From: Cyanoderma ruficeps
Taxonomy: Eukaryota > Chordata > Aves > Passeriformes > Timaliidae
Reading direction: 5' to 3'
DNA: 64,000 nt
Assembly (NCBI GenBank): GCA_008694505.1
Contig: VZDJ01000033.1
Span: forward strand, 5,872,867 to 5,936,866
The notes beneath the pieces are model-generated. The model was given only the letters and a program-made list of their open reading frames with translations, was not told the DNA's origin and searched no databases. The position numbers were made by a program, and so were the translations under genes. Below are positions 1-13,500 of the stretch, piece by piece (the first letter of the stretch is position 1; each line of letters starts with the position of its first letter).

Positions 1-1493
1 TTGGCGCTCCTGTGAACCTGCAACAACAACAAATCACATTGTGGGGACTGGCACCAGCCCAAGTGTCTGCAGGACAGCAGAGAGGGGTGGGAGCAGAAAC
101 CAGCTAAAGGAGGGGTAATGAGCAATGTACAGCTAAAGCACAGCCATGGAAACACTCCCTCAGCTCTGCCTGCCTCCCCAGGGAGCTCCAGCTTCTTTTG
201 CTGGGCTTTGTGTGCACGTTTGGAGCCAAGAACATCCTGAAGTCAAAAATCTTTATCCTGAGCTATCCTGACTTCAGCTCTTTTAGTTTCATCTCTGTGA
301 TTTCACAGGATTTGGATGCAGAGAACATTCCCCTGGAGGTGTTTCTGAGCCTGACTTCTGCCCTCTCCTCCTCTCACCATATTCCCCTGAGCAGCACCAC
401 GCTTCAGTCCCCTCTTGGTAACCTCCCACTGTCCCAGGCCATGACTTCTCACCAAACACCTTATCCATTGCTCCCAGTTCCACCCACAAGTCCTTTAGCT
501 GGTTTCGGCCCAAGTCACTTAAGCCATCCATACTGTCAAAAAATTCTTAGCCAGAAATCCCTTTCTAATCCATTTATTCTCTCCAGTGAACCTGTTCCCT
601 CCAAAAATGAGTTTCCACAGCCCCTTTAAGATCTGGGAGCTCTTACAGGAATTCTCTCTCGCTCCAATTGTTTTGAGACTTCACAGAAATGCTACAAGTG
701 AAACTCTCCCCCTGTGTCTCTCCAGCTCCTATTTGTTGTCACTGTGTCCTTGTGTCTCCCCCAGAAAGCTCTCTGCATCCTCCTCGGTGTCTCCTGACCA
801 CTCCCACATATTCCATACTACACCTATAATGATATTTTCCATTATACTTTGGATCCTACTGCACTGTGCACTGCAAATATTGATTACTATGCAACAAAAG
901 CTTTTTGATCAGGACAGTAACTAGTCTGTGCATTAATAATGAGCGTTTCTTACCTTCCTCTTCATTCCATATGAGATTAGATATACAGAACATGGCAGCA
1001 AGCTGTAGTTTAGCATTTGAATGACTCTAAATACAGAAAAATAGAACTCAAGTTTAGAAGAAGAAATTCAGAAATTCACAAGACATATTTTGGCATTCAT
1101 CATGTAATAAATAAGATAGTAAAGCTGGGACTAATTCTGATTTACAACTTCTGTCAAAGATAGGGTCATCATAAAAGGCACTTGAGTAGTGGTCAATCAC
1201 TTTCTTCCAAATGTTTACTGACATCTCCAAGATATGCCTTTTCCAAGTTCATGAAATGTTTTCTATGTAAATGACATCACTGTAATGTTTTTATGGGAAA
1301 TAACCCCTGGATTTTCCTTTCAGCCAGTTCCTCTGTACCCCTGTGCCATACAGAACTGCCCTTACACCCCATTGGTTATATGGAAATTTAATGCATGATA
1401 GTGAATAATTCAAAAAACAAAATCTTAAAGCACTTTCCTCTTTTCACTCCTGCAAAAGACCAACACAAATGCTTTAAGAGAAATCCCCCCTAC
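1..1493 (-). other. ARMC8 intron 19 (partial)
   Basis: Begins with the atypical donor GTAGGGGGG and runs off the left edge. I looked for the next ARMC8 exon ([13 protein letters not shown] in human, from memory) and it is not here. No other gene is recognised. Confidence 0.85.
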
Positions 1494-1589
1494 CATGTAG
1501 TATTTGATTTTCTGCAGGATGTCATCATTGGTCATAATCAGTTCTTTCGCTGTCGTGCCATCTGCTATATTGGCAAGGATACACAATGT
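1494..1589 (-). CDS. ARMC8: ARMC8 coding exon 19
   Basis: Thirty-two codons, residues 576-607, [20 protein letters not shown] through QKIKYYM. The acceptor is CCTTCAG. The donor GTAGGGGGG is atypical, with a run of G from +4. The remaining C-terminal exons are not found in 1-1493 and must lie to the left of the window. Confidence 0.96.
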
Positions 1590-4500
1590 CTGAAGGAGAG
1601 AAAAACTGGGAAGTTATTTGGCCCCAGATCACATCCCGTAACAACTTCCCTGACAGCTCTGAACTCGGGACAAACAATTCCTTTAATTAGTTTTAATATT
1701 TTTAATCTGGAGTTGCCAGCTTGCTCACATCTAGGGCCAATGCCAAGGAGTTACCAGCTGTGGAGAGCAGCCCTGGCCAAAAACATTCATCACCATTTTA
1801 AAATGAAAAGCAGCACTCATAAATTAATTGCAAGGAAGAACATTTTGAGTTTCTTATGGAAATCTGCAACATATAGGAAAGAACAAATGCCCTGGAATAG
1901 GAAACAGTCTCTTGCAGAAGTGGCTGGGGGGAAAGGAAAAACATCAAACCCCAACCATTTCCACCTCGTTCTTAAGGCCAGGAAAAGGAGAGACAGATGC
2001 CTTTCTGCTGATCTGGCAGAGGAGTAATTTGTTTTCAACAAGTCTAATCACAGTTGTCACCTGCAAAGGTAACTCCAGCTACTTCTGCAACTGGTTATTT
2101 CTTGCAAATTAGAGAAGCCATCCCACAGGATGCCCTTGAAGCATTGGCCCATGTTGGCACTACCTGCACAGACTTGACTGGCACAGCCCCTCCCTGGCCC
2201 TCAGGGGCACCAGCAGATGCTCCACAAGCTCCTTTCCAAAGAGCTCTGCAAGAACTCAACCATCTTTTCTGGACAGGCTGGGAGGACACTGGTGCATGAT
2301 CAGCATGTGTCTATGGTGCTTGTGTCTAAGCTGCACTGCACTGTGTCAGCAGCTGCTGAGACTAATTACTTCCAAGCTGCTAATTACATCCTGATGAGGC
2401 CGGCAGTGACAGAGACAAGCACTGTCCTGCTGCAAGGAGGGGTTCTGGTGTGCAGACAGGTACTACTGGATCTTGAAATAGGAGCCAGCTGCACCACAGG
2501 GACCAAGGAAATGCTCGGTGGATCCAGGCCCCGAAGTCCAAAGCCCATATTCAGCCCCAGCCCTTTCCCAGAGTATTTCCCAGGTAAGCTGGTTCTCCTG
2601 CAAAGTAATTCAGATAGGCGTGGCAAGGCAAATAACCTATGGCAATAAAAGCCATTCCTGTCACCACAGCTTTATCAGGAAGACCTATTTAGAAAGACAC
2701 ACGTCGTTAGTTCTCAGCTGTTTCAGAGCCATGATGTCACTAAACTTGCTAGCAAGAGTCTTTAGGGATGTTTTTTTGTTAATTTTGCACTTAAACTGCC
2801 AAAGGAGGCCTGTTGGCCTGCAGCCTGTTCTTCCCTGAGCAGGGATTTAGACCAGCTCTACTCCTACACTCATTTCCCATGCTCTTTGCTACCCATATCC
2901 AACCTAAGCCAAAGCAATCCTCTGGCATCTCCCACAGCTCCTTGCTGCCCCCATCCTTCCCCATCACATACCCCCTATGTGGAATAACATGGTTCTCCCA
3001 CTACCTGTTTTGTCTGGCACAAGGATTATCCCAGCCAAATCCTGCCCACCTATCCTCTAACTGCTGCTTTAGCACCCCCACAGCAGCTGTCCCAGTACTC
3101 TGGTTCCAGGATGCCATTCCCTGCTGGCCATCTCCTCTTTTCCTCTGCCTCTCCTCTTGCAGATTGCTTTTCAAAAGTTTTGTCAGGCCAGGTCCTTCCA
3201 CACTTTTTCCTGGGCTCCACCAGGATGCTCTCCCCCCTGCTAGTGCTTATCTTCTATTCCTACTGATGCCTTCCTGCCATGCAATGGCCCCAGTTTAATT
3301 CTTTTGCTCTCACATCCCTCCTCCTTGCCAAACCTACATTTGCAAAATCAATCTGAATTCAGTTCAAACAATTTTGTAACAATCCATTAGAAAGAAAAGC
3401 ATTGTTGTAGGTACTCAAGTTATTCAACTGACAGATCTCAGTAAAATATTCTCAGCACATCATAATCCCAAACAAAAATTACATATTGTGAACAGTAAGC
3501 ATTCTTTGCTTTCTTATGCTTTATTCTGCCAAGACAACACAAAACAGAAAAGGTACCTGCTCTTTGACTTCTATATTGTGCTCCCCTTCCAGAATGAGGG
3601 TCACTGCTTGCATGATTTGCTTCCCATGAGTGCTCATTATGTGGTCTATGTGCTGCCAAAGCAAGGATGAAATACATTCAGTGTAATTCCCTGGACAAGG
3701 AAGGGACATTCTTGCTTGAATCGCTCCAAGTGAGGAGTAGCAACACTGCACACTGTTCCCAGTTAGCTCTCCCAAACCAAGAATTTATCACAGCAGAAAC
3801 ACTTCAGAACATTCTTCCTCATGTGGAGCCTGCTTTTGTCAGGGGAGCATCGTATGGGTCTTGGTGGTGCTTTCCCTGTCACCTGGAGAGGAGACACTGC
3901 TGTCCCAGCTGGCAGGCTGAGGACTGAACCCTGCTGACCTAGGCTCTAAATGTGTGCTGCTGCAGGTGGAAACAACCACTTCTCTTCTGATAACCAGGAG
4001 ATAAAATCAGAGAGGGGCGAGAAAACTGGTGTTTCCTCTCTGGTATTTGCTACTCTTGCAGGGACACTGTGCCCAGGTCCAATAGCCACGCATCCAAAGC
4101 CTTAGAGCGGGCAGTGAAATAAGCCTTGCTTATTGTCTGAGAAACTGCCCTAAGTTCACAGGGCCACAGCTCAAAGGTCACTTGATGACAGACTATGAAC
4201 ACCTACACTAGAATAAAAGAGAAAAGATTAAACAAGATCTACTGGATTAAATGATACCAAACCTTAGGACTGGCAGCAAACAGGCACCAGAGATGACCAG
4301 CACACAGCACACTACAATTCTTTAATCCTTGGGGATTCTTGTAGGACTTAAAATTACTACTAATAATAGGATTTCATCGGAAAACTGCTGAATGAGTTAT
4401 TTTAGGGTGAGTTTTGGGTAGAGGTTGAAAATGGCTGGTTCTGGCTCTAAAACCTACCACAGGAAGCAGTGAAACTGGCACATAGCTCCAGATGGAGAAC

Positions 4501-7500
4501 ATCTTAAGTGATAGTGAGAATTTGTCAGGGGGAGTTCAATGAATGACAGGCTATTAAGTATCTTTTCACATTAAGATAGAGCTAATGTTCTATGAAGGTT
4601 ATTGAGACTCAATGAGTAAAAATATCAGATTTTTTACAGCAACCTTTTTCTGGTAGAAACACAATATGTGATAAATGCACAGGAGAGGCTTCATGGGTTT
4701 TTTCTCCTCAAAAATGTTGGCTTGACAAATGTTTGCCGCATGTTTTCCCTCTGCTCTTCACAGGAGATAACCCCTATCTTTTCCTCCAATGAATATCTCT
4801 TTCTCCCTCTCAAAAACAACCCCCGGGCTTACATTTTCCAACCATTTTATTTCAGGGTGTAAAACAAATGTCTGCATTTTTTAAGTACACAGTCCCACAG
4901 CCAAATTCACAAATCCAGCACTATCTGTGTATATGGATAAGAACAGAAATATTTCAAGTGCCAAAGAAGAAGAAAGATAAGTATCTCTACGATCTGGACC
5001 TTCCCATACACTGACTCAATGGTGCAACCCTCAGTGTTGTTCTGGACAAGCTTCACAGAGAAACTGCTAAGAAAATAATGTTGTTAAAAGCTAAATGCAA
5101 TGGAATTGAACATTAAATGGAAATGTCTAGCCCTGATAATAATTACAATGTTTCCATGGATGCAGAGGATTCTTTCAAATACTTTCTCACACTGATTTGC
5201 ACATTTGCTTACAGATATTTGAATAAATCCAAGTGGTGTTAAAACAACAAAATGTCTTGCAGAGAAGCACTGGATTGGCTGCTTGTCTGATTAGTTTTCA
5301 GAAGGTCTGTTTGCAGCTCTACTTACTGGGCGAGTGGAGAGAAGATTCCTGAGCAGTCCCAAAGTCTTCATCAGAACATTTACATCGGAATCAGAAAGCA
5401 ACTGAAACAACTGCTCTGTGCTCAGACCTCGCAGGATGTCTGACTTGATCTTCTGTTCCGCTTGAAATGCCATATTCTGAAACACACACACTTAATTCAT
5501 TTTTTTTTTTACTTAAAAACTTGGGCTTTCACTGTTTTAATAGATATTCCCTACAAGAATATATCCTTCCTATATTAATCTTGCAATAAGGCTGTAATTT
5601 ATGAGCAACTGCTACACAGTGAATTCAATTTCCACATTGTCTCACAGCTGACCTGGTTATTACCTGCTTTTATTTGCCCTCTGGCATGCTACTGACACTA
5701 TTTAATTGCTTCCCTGAATGATCTTTGCAACAAAATTAGTACCAGATCTGAAGAATTTATTTTACTTTATGGACTAATGGATGAAGTGTTCCAGGCTGAT
5801 GCTGCTTTTCTTCTGCAGTTTGGTCGAACAACAAGTCAGATTTCAATTGTCATTTTTAATAACAACTGACAAGTTCTACAAGATATGTTCACAAACTTTT
5901 TAAGGAACACAGTCACAGGGGGTATTCCATTGGGGTGTCCTACTCACCATTAAAGCCCAAATGCCATTCACTCTCAAGGCAAGATTTTCACTCTGGGTTA
6001 AACTACATAGAAGTTCTATGGCTCCTGATTCTAAAATAGGCTGAAAGAATGAGAGAAAAACAGATCTTTACAACACTACTTAGACTAACTGCATATATGA
6101 AAATACTAAAAATATATTCCTTATATCTTATTCTTGAGCTTACAACATGTCCAGTGCACTCACACAAACTGGCCACACCACACCCCATATCCATAACCAT
6201 TTAAAAGTTGGTTTTATGAAAAAAGTTAGGCCAAGGCAGCTGCTTTCTCCTACATCTGTGTTTGTGGAGACATGGATGCACACACATTTATATGTGTATA
6301 TATATCATCACACACTGTTGTGATATTACACACACATCTGCCACACCCCACAAGCAAATGGGTTTTCCTAGCAACATTCAGCTTGGGACTGCTCCCCAGA
6401 AACAATCTTCCTTGAGCAATCACATCACTTTGGGTAATCAGAGGGATATATGTCACTGTTTAAAAATATTAAGGACAATGAAAGCTACTTGACACCTTGC
6501 TTAACATTAAATGTTTGTGTCCAATAATCAGACCAAATGAAAACTTGGCACAGTAAAGAAAATTGTAGACTTCTTGATTGAAGTACAAAAACTTGTAATA
6601 TCATCTTCAAATGACAGGAAAAAAATCAATACATGCACTTTTATTTCAAACTCATTAATGTAATGGAAGTGAAGCTTGGAACAACTGCTTTCCTCCTGAA
6701 CTGAATTCACTGGTTCATGCAATGAAAACAAGAATGAGTGGAAGAGGCTGGATGCTGCAGGACCAGGCTCCTCTACGAGCAGCAGCAGCAGGAGCAGTTT
6801 GTGCCCAGCTCACCTGGTCCCAGGTGCTCTGCACTGTAAAGAACCTGCCAGAGATTTCACCACAGCTCCAGGGGCTGCTCTACAGCCACAGCACTGGGAG
6901 ACATTCCCAAACTGGAATGACTCAGCTCTTCACAGGGTACAACACAGCCACTTCAGCTTTGCTCATTTACTGAAATGACTGGTGGATTACATACAAGTTG
7001 CAAAACATTATGTAGAAGAAAAGGGTGATACGTGAAAAAAGATCAGATGCTTTATAGAGGCGTTGAAATCTAGTACTTCTAAATATTCAAAAAATCAATT
7101 ATTTTCTTTTGGCAATGATGTTTTTAACATGAACCACGTATCCTGATAGAAAATCCAGTATTCCACTCCAATCTGAAGTGGAAACACTACCAAAAAACCC
7201 ACAAACAAAGAAAAAAACCCAACCAACCAAAAAAACAAATCAAAACAAACAAACAAAATAACAAAAAACCAATCAGGAAAAAAAAAACCATAAAAAACCT
7301 CAAAAACTCCTGACCTGCAGTCCCCTACAAAAAAGCCCCATGGCTGGCCCCATGGCCAGTGAACTGTGCTTGGCATTATTTCAGTTGGAATTCAGTAATT
7401 TTCCGTCTCAGATACGATTGAAACCACCAAGACCAACTGATAATGTGGTAATCCAAACTGCCCTGCAGGATCCCACATAGAGCACAATCTTGCAAATATT

Positions 7501-10500
7501 TTCTGTAATTAAAAAGTATTTTAGACTTGGGGAATTGCTGCACTGCTATGGAGTGTTGGTCTGCGTGTATGATCTGTATGAAATACAGACTCTGCAGAAC
7601 CAGATATCTTATACTGTTCATCCGAGAACAATAAAAACACAAGACTCAGCTATGCCAGCACTTTCAGCATTACAGTAGCAGTAATTCTCTAAGACAATGG
7701 ATCACATTGCAAATTATCAGTGTGGTTTCTTCTTGTTTATGATCTTTTTAGATAACAGTGTTTTACAAGCAAAAAGAAAATGACAAAACTTCATGTCTAC
7801 TTTTCTTTAGAGACCAAATTAACTGTCACAGCACTATAAGCAGAAGATTTTTTTGTTCCCAAGCTATCAGTGGCACAGGCTCTGTAACATCACAGCTCCG
7901 TAACATGTCACAAGCAATGGCTGCCAATTAACACGCCTTTATGCTAATTGAACCATTGTGCAATCTCACTTTAGTCCATCCTCTCTCCCTGCTGCTGCCC
8001 AGGTACTCACCTCCTTGCTTGGAGAGAATTCCAGAAGAAGATTGCATAGCGTGGAAGATGCTACTACAAGAATTTCATTTGGAGCATTCTGTAAAACCTG
8101 CAGTCACAGAGGGAGAGAGGAATGCTGTTAGTAGGATAACGAAGAGATCGCTAAAATGGAATACCTGGAATTATGCTGTAGCTGGATATTCCAGACTTCA
8201 GGAGGTGCTTTGATGCCAGCAGTGCAGACCCAGGCAATGATACACATCACAGGACAGACTGCAGAAATGCATTACTTCACACAAATCAGAGTTGAGAGCT
8301 TACAGCCCAATGCAGTAGAAATCAGAGGGGACAAGCCCTGTTTTGTAAAGGACACATATGCAGAGGAAGCTCCAGGAGGAGCCTCCTCAACCCCTCTGTA
8401 CCTCATGCTAAGCACAACACAGCAGATTTCCTAAGGAGTGCCCTCCCAGAGGAGCACAGCCTGAGACAAGTTATAGTCCCTTATCTCTGCCTGGATCTCC
8501 AGCAGCACCAAAACACAATTCCTAAACCAAACATGTTCCTCCTTGTTCCCTACTGCCAACACCACCTTCTGTGCTCCAGCTATTTCACTTCTGCACAGTG
8601 AACCCAAGCTCACTTCAGGAGATTCTATGGGTGTCAATACTGCCCAAGCCTTCAGGTGTGCTAGCAGACTTGGTCTGTTCTGCATTTCCAAGGTTTAAAA
8701 GATGTTGGAACTGAGCAACTGGTTTATTTATCTGCATTTATGACAGTGACATTACAGGATGAGAGATGACATATCTCTTACACATTTGACTCGCACTTAA
8801 TCTTGTGGAAAATTGCACTTTATGATAATGTGTCTTTTTAAAGGTCTTTCTGAGCTCTTTAGTTTCAGCTATAGAATCTGCAATGAGATGTTAGATGCAG
8901 AGAATTACAGGAGAAAACATGGATCTAAATTCTCTTGCAGGGCTCACAGACTAAGTCTGAACTGTGCAATCTAGTCTGAGTCTGAGGTAAAGGGACACGT
9001 AGTGCTTGTAGTTTCCTGAGTGAAGATTGAGAATAATTTAGCTTCACTCACTGATGACAAAAAAACCCCAAAAGCAATAATGAAAAAAAGGAAACAAAAG
9101 ACGAACCAAAAAACAAGTGTGAATCACACACTTGCTGCTGTTGGCTTTTGTTAACTTATGACTCTCTTAGGAGAAGGCCATGAGAATTTGATTTCTAGGT
9201 AATTTGTATCATGACTCTACAGCAAGGCGTGCCAACTGAACAGACACTCTGTGCTCCTTGAATGGACCAGAACACTCCAGGCACTGAGACCTGACTGCTC
9301 CTCACTTACCTTCATTAAAGGCTTCCATACAGCATGATCCTGAAAACTTGTCCTGAGCTGCTGGACAGAACGGGACAAACTGTGCAAACATCTGGAATGG
9401 AAGAGAAATCTTCCCTGTGAGACCTGCACACACCCATGGACACTGCTGTACACACCCTGCTGCTCCACAGGGATTACTGAGCTGGGAGGCAGGCAAGGAG
9501 AAGCCTGGGAACAGGCAAGAGAAAACCCTGCATCAGCCCAGGATAACTGCCCCTTTCCCCCAGGAGGGCTCCCAAGAGCAGAACTGAGTTCAGAGCAGCT
9601 CTCAGCCAGCCAGCAGGAGTTCTCCCAGGTGCAGCACAGACTGTGACAGGCTCTGCATGGACGAGGACAGGCTCACCTGACTGCAGCCAAGCGCACCTTG
9701 ATGCTGGACTCGGACAGGCCGTTAACGATACGGTCCATCATGTTCTCAGTCTCAATGATCTGGGCCAAAGAACTCAGGTCAGTGCACAACTCAACAGCAT
9801 TCATGGCTTGCTGGCGTCTTGGCTACACAATTTTGAATGTTACATAGAAAACTGCAGCTAAAGCCAGCATGCCACACTCTCTTGCCAGATGAAGTGGAAA
9901 GTTTTGTGTATCTACAGACTATTCAGAAATAAAAAAATCTACATTCTATGTTCCACTGTGGCTTTTAATCATCAAGGAATAAGAGGATGATTTTTATATA
10001 TACATATCTATCTATACATACATATACATGAATTACGCTTAATGTCATGTAAAACAGAAATGTACGTGTGTGAGTGCACACAACACACACAAACTGCAGA
10101 TCAGAGATGGATTGTAGAACTGTGTGGATAAAAAATATCCAGTGTCTCATCTGCTATATTTAGACAAGGCCAGCACAAACAATTAAGACCAGTATAAAAA
10201 GGAGTTAATACCAGGATGAATGATGGATTTTGCATAATAAGTCAACTTTGGCATGTACACACCCACTGCTTATTAAAAGCTGTGTAAAAGAAGGATCCTC
10301 ACTATTAACTAAAGTAACAAAAGAGGAGTTTATGGGGTTGAATTCTGGAGTGTCTCCCCACCGATAAATCCTCCTGATGTTATCTTTTCACCCTATGTTT
10401 TCCTGCCCCCTTCCTTCTGCTTTTCCCCTTTAACCAGCAAATAAACTCAGAAAACATTCCTGTCTTCTGCACTTGCTACATGACACTGCAAATCCATGAT

Positions 10501-13500
10501 TAATTTAAAAAAATGCTCCTTTTAATCATTCATTTATTTAGCTCCCTCTACTTCTCACACATTAATTTTTAACTATGTGAGTGCTCCAAGCAACCAATCT
10601 CTTGCTATAATGTTTGAATCACCAACTGCTTTGTTACGACAGTGCAAGGCCCCTTGGTCACTTGAGAATCAGGAAACAAATTCTGACTTTGTTTCCTAAT
10701 ACCAGCAGACTTTGCAGAGTTTGTTTTTTTAAAATGTTTGTTAAGTAATAGAATAAATGAGAACAGAGGTGTGTTATCTCTCTCAGAACACAAGTTTCAG
10801 AAATTTCTCATATGCCACAATAATGTTCCTTATGAGTAGCCAAGTACCAAAAATGTTGAAAGACAACTCCTTGTGCAAGTCTTAGCTCATAACTGTGCAA
10901 ATACTTACATAACTAAACTTTACTTTTGTTATACTATACTATATTATGTTATGCTATGTCTGATAGCAAGACATTAATTTTTGTTCCAATTCCACGCAAT
11001 CCGAAAGCTTATATTAATGGAGGAGAGAGATCTCATATCAACCTATTTACATCATAATGGGGCAAACCACTGGGAGGGTGGGGATTGCTGCCTTCCAGCT
11101 GCCCCTGTGGCTGAGCACTGGCCCAGCAGCCTCCCAGGCTCACCTTTTTGCGGATGTCCTCGTCGTTGGCCCCCAGCGACGCGTAGAGCTTGAAGGCAGC
11201 CTGGCGCAGCTCGTGGGCGTGCTTCAGGTCGTGGTCCAGCTGGGAAACACAGCACAGGCACCAGGCTCAGCCACCAAAGCAGCTGCAGTGGGATATTCTG
11301 ATTCGTTCTGAACTGGCGCTTACCCACTCTTTCTGTCACCCCAGGGGCAGTCAGAAGCACAAAGTGCTGCTCCCTGAGCTCATGTCCACATTTACCAGCC
11401 AAACGCAATAACCAGTTAAGAATATGGTTCATTTCTCTGCTGAGTTACAGAGAAGACAACCTTGTCTTCAAAACAAGGTTAGGACTCTATCAAGACCATA
11501 TTCAGGTAAAAGCTATATTTATCTCCCAAGAGAAACTAACAGGAACTAGCCAGAAGGAGTGAAAAAACTGGGAGAGAATCAAGGGAAGTTTTATCAAAAG
11601 AACTGAAGCAAAAGCAGGAGCCAAAGTTGGTCTCCAAATCTCAGGCCATGTTAAGGAGGGTGAGGTTGGATATCAGGGATATTTTTCCCCAGAGGCTCCC
11701 CAGGGAATGGGCACAGCCCCACGGCTGCCAGAGCTCCAGGAGCCTTTGGACAATGCTCTGAGATACAGGGTGGGATTGTTGGGGTGTCCTGGGCAGGCCC
11801 AGAAGCTGGACTTATTGATCCTTGGGGATCCCTTCCAGCTCAGGACATTCTGCGATTTTACGATAATTAACGGGAGCACTAAAGGCATCATAAAATTGTG
11901 GTGTTTGAGGTTGACTCTGCTTGGAACAGCAAATTTGGGCTCTCAGATCTCCTCATGTTCTTTTCACTGAGAATAATTCTGTGACTCTGACTGCCCTCAA
12001 AACTCTGTACCAAAGTGTTCTACAAAACAATTCAATCTTCAAAGTCTACACAAAAGGCCAGGAAAATGACAGTATAAGGTAGCAAAGTGCTGAAATAAAA
12101 GAAATGTCAAAAATTAAGCTCTATGAGTAATTGTCTCCAGTGCAGCTATACTGGAGCAAAAGTATTATATAATTGTTGTAAATATTTTAGGAAGACAAGT
12201 TCTCTCTTTGGCAGATTCCTTGCTCACTCCCCACGTAGTTTTACCTTAACGGGTGCAATTCCAAGCACTCTGTCCAAAGCCAGTACCCTGGATTCCCAGC
12301 TGGCCGCTTCCACAGACTTACTGCACACTCAGAGCACTGTCATAATATTTAGAACTGCCCCACCCACTTTTGGAACTGATCATATTTTTGACACTACAGC
12401 CAATGTTCCTTATTCCTAAATAAGCTGCTAAACTTATTTTTGCTCAGTTTTTTATACTGTAACTATTTTTTTTTAATATTTCATTTGCATTTTTACAACT
12501 AACTCAAGAGGCTCTACATGCAGAATTAACCCCATTCTATAAGGGTTACAGAAATGAAGCTGTCTCTTGGGTCAGTTTCAGAAAAAAAGCAAAGATCTGT
12601 AATTTATTTTTTTGGGTACTTTCTAATAATCAGACTCAGTAAGACTTGAAGGTACATCTGGTCTCTGTTTATCCAACATCTTGCAAGTGCAGACAACTCA
12701 TAATATGAAACACTGCACAACATGCACATGTTTTTGTGCTTTAACACAACAGAACCATGTCTGAACTTCAGATTTTCCACAAGCCTGACCTAAGAATTGA
12801 AAATAAGCCTCTCTTCACATGGACTATTGTCTCTTATGAAGCTGAGATATACTGGTTCCTGAAGGCAAGATGTTTAAGCTTACAGGATGGGAAGACCAGA
12901 TATACACACTCTTGTGTGGTTAACGAAGACTCCAAAAAGCAGTGATTGAGAGTTGGAGAGTACAAACATCATCAAGTCCTGCTGGACCTCTGGTCACCTT
13001 TCACTTGAGGATTAAAAAAACGCATCCTGAACTCATTTATTTTTGGTTTTGCCCCTTTGTGCAGGTTCAGAGCTGGGTCAGGGGACTCACCCTCTTGATG
13101 TCGGTGATGGCACTGACGGAGCTGGGGTACTTGAAGTAGTCGGCGAGCATGACGATGAGGTGGTCGGTGATGCTGGCCATCCTCTGCAGCTCCACGTCTG
13201 TCTCAATCAGGTAGGCCAGAGTCTCTGCCCCCTCCACCCGCTCCTCCAGCAGTCTGTCCTTACTGCACATTCGAACTAAGCATGGCAGAGTCTGCAGGAA
13301 TCAAAATAAAGGAGTTTCTAGTGCAGCTAGTTTCTTGGTAAAGAAACTCCAAAGAAATCAAACAACTGCCCCTCAGCAATGCTCTGTATTGTTCTTTAGG
13401 TAGGAACTTTCACACGCACACATTTCAGTGGGTTCAAGGACTGCACACACAGAGGAATTGTTCAGGCATTGCTAAGTGTACAATCAGCTACTTTCAAACA

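Larger units (their letters stand above)
6041..8010 (-). other. ARMC8 intron 15
   Basis: 2.0 kb with CA/TA microsatellite sequence at about 6281-6343 and a long A/C-only tract at about 7190-7306. No gene. Confidence 0.88.

Noticed and set aside
1..1493. Search for ARMC8 exons 20-22 and the NME9 gene known near the ARMC8 3' end in mammals
   Set aside because: No matching peptide or splice-flanked segment found. They would lie left of the window.
1395..2027. 210-codon open frame on the plus strand
   Set aside because: It runs antisense across ARMC8 exon 19 and its flanks. It has no recognisable domain, and codon composition is explained by the minus-strand exon and intron.
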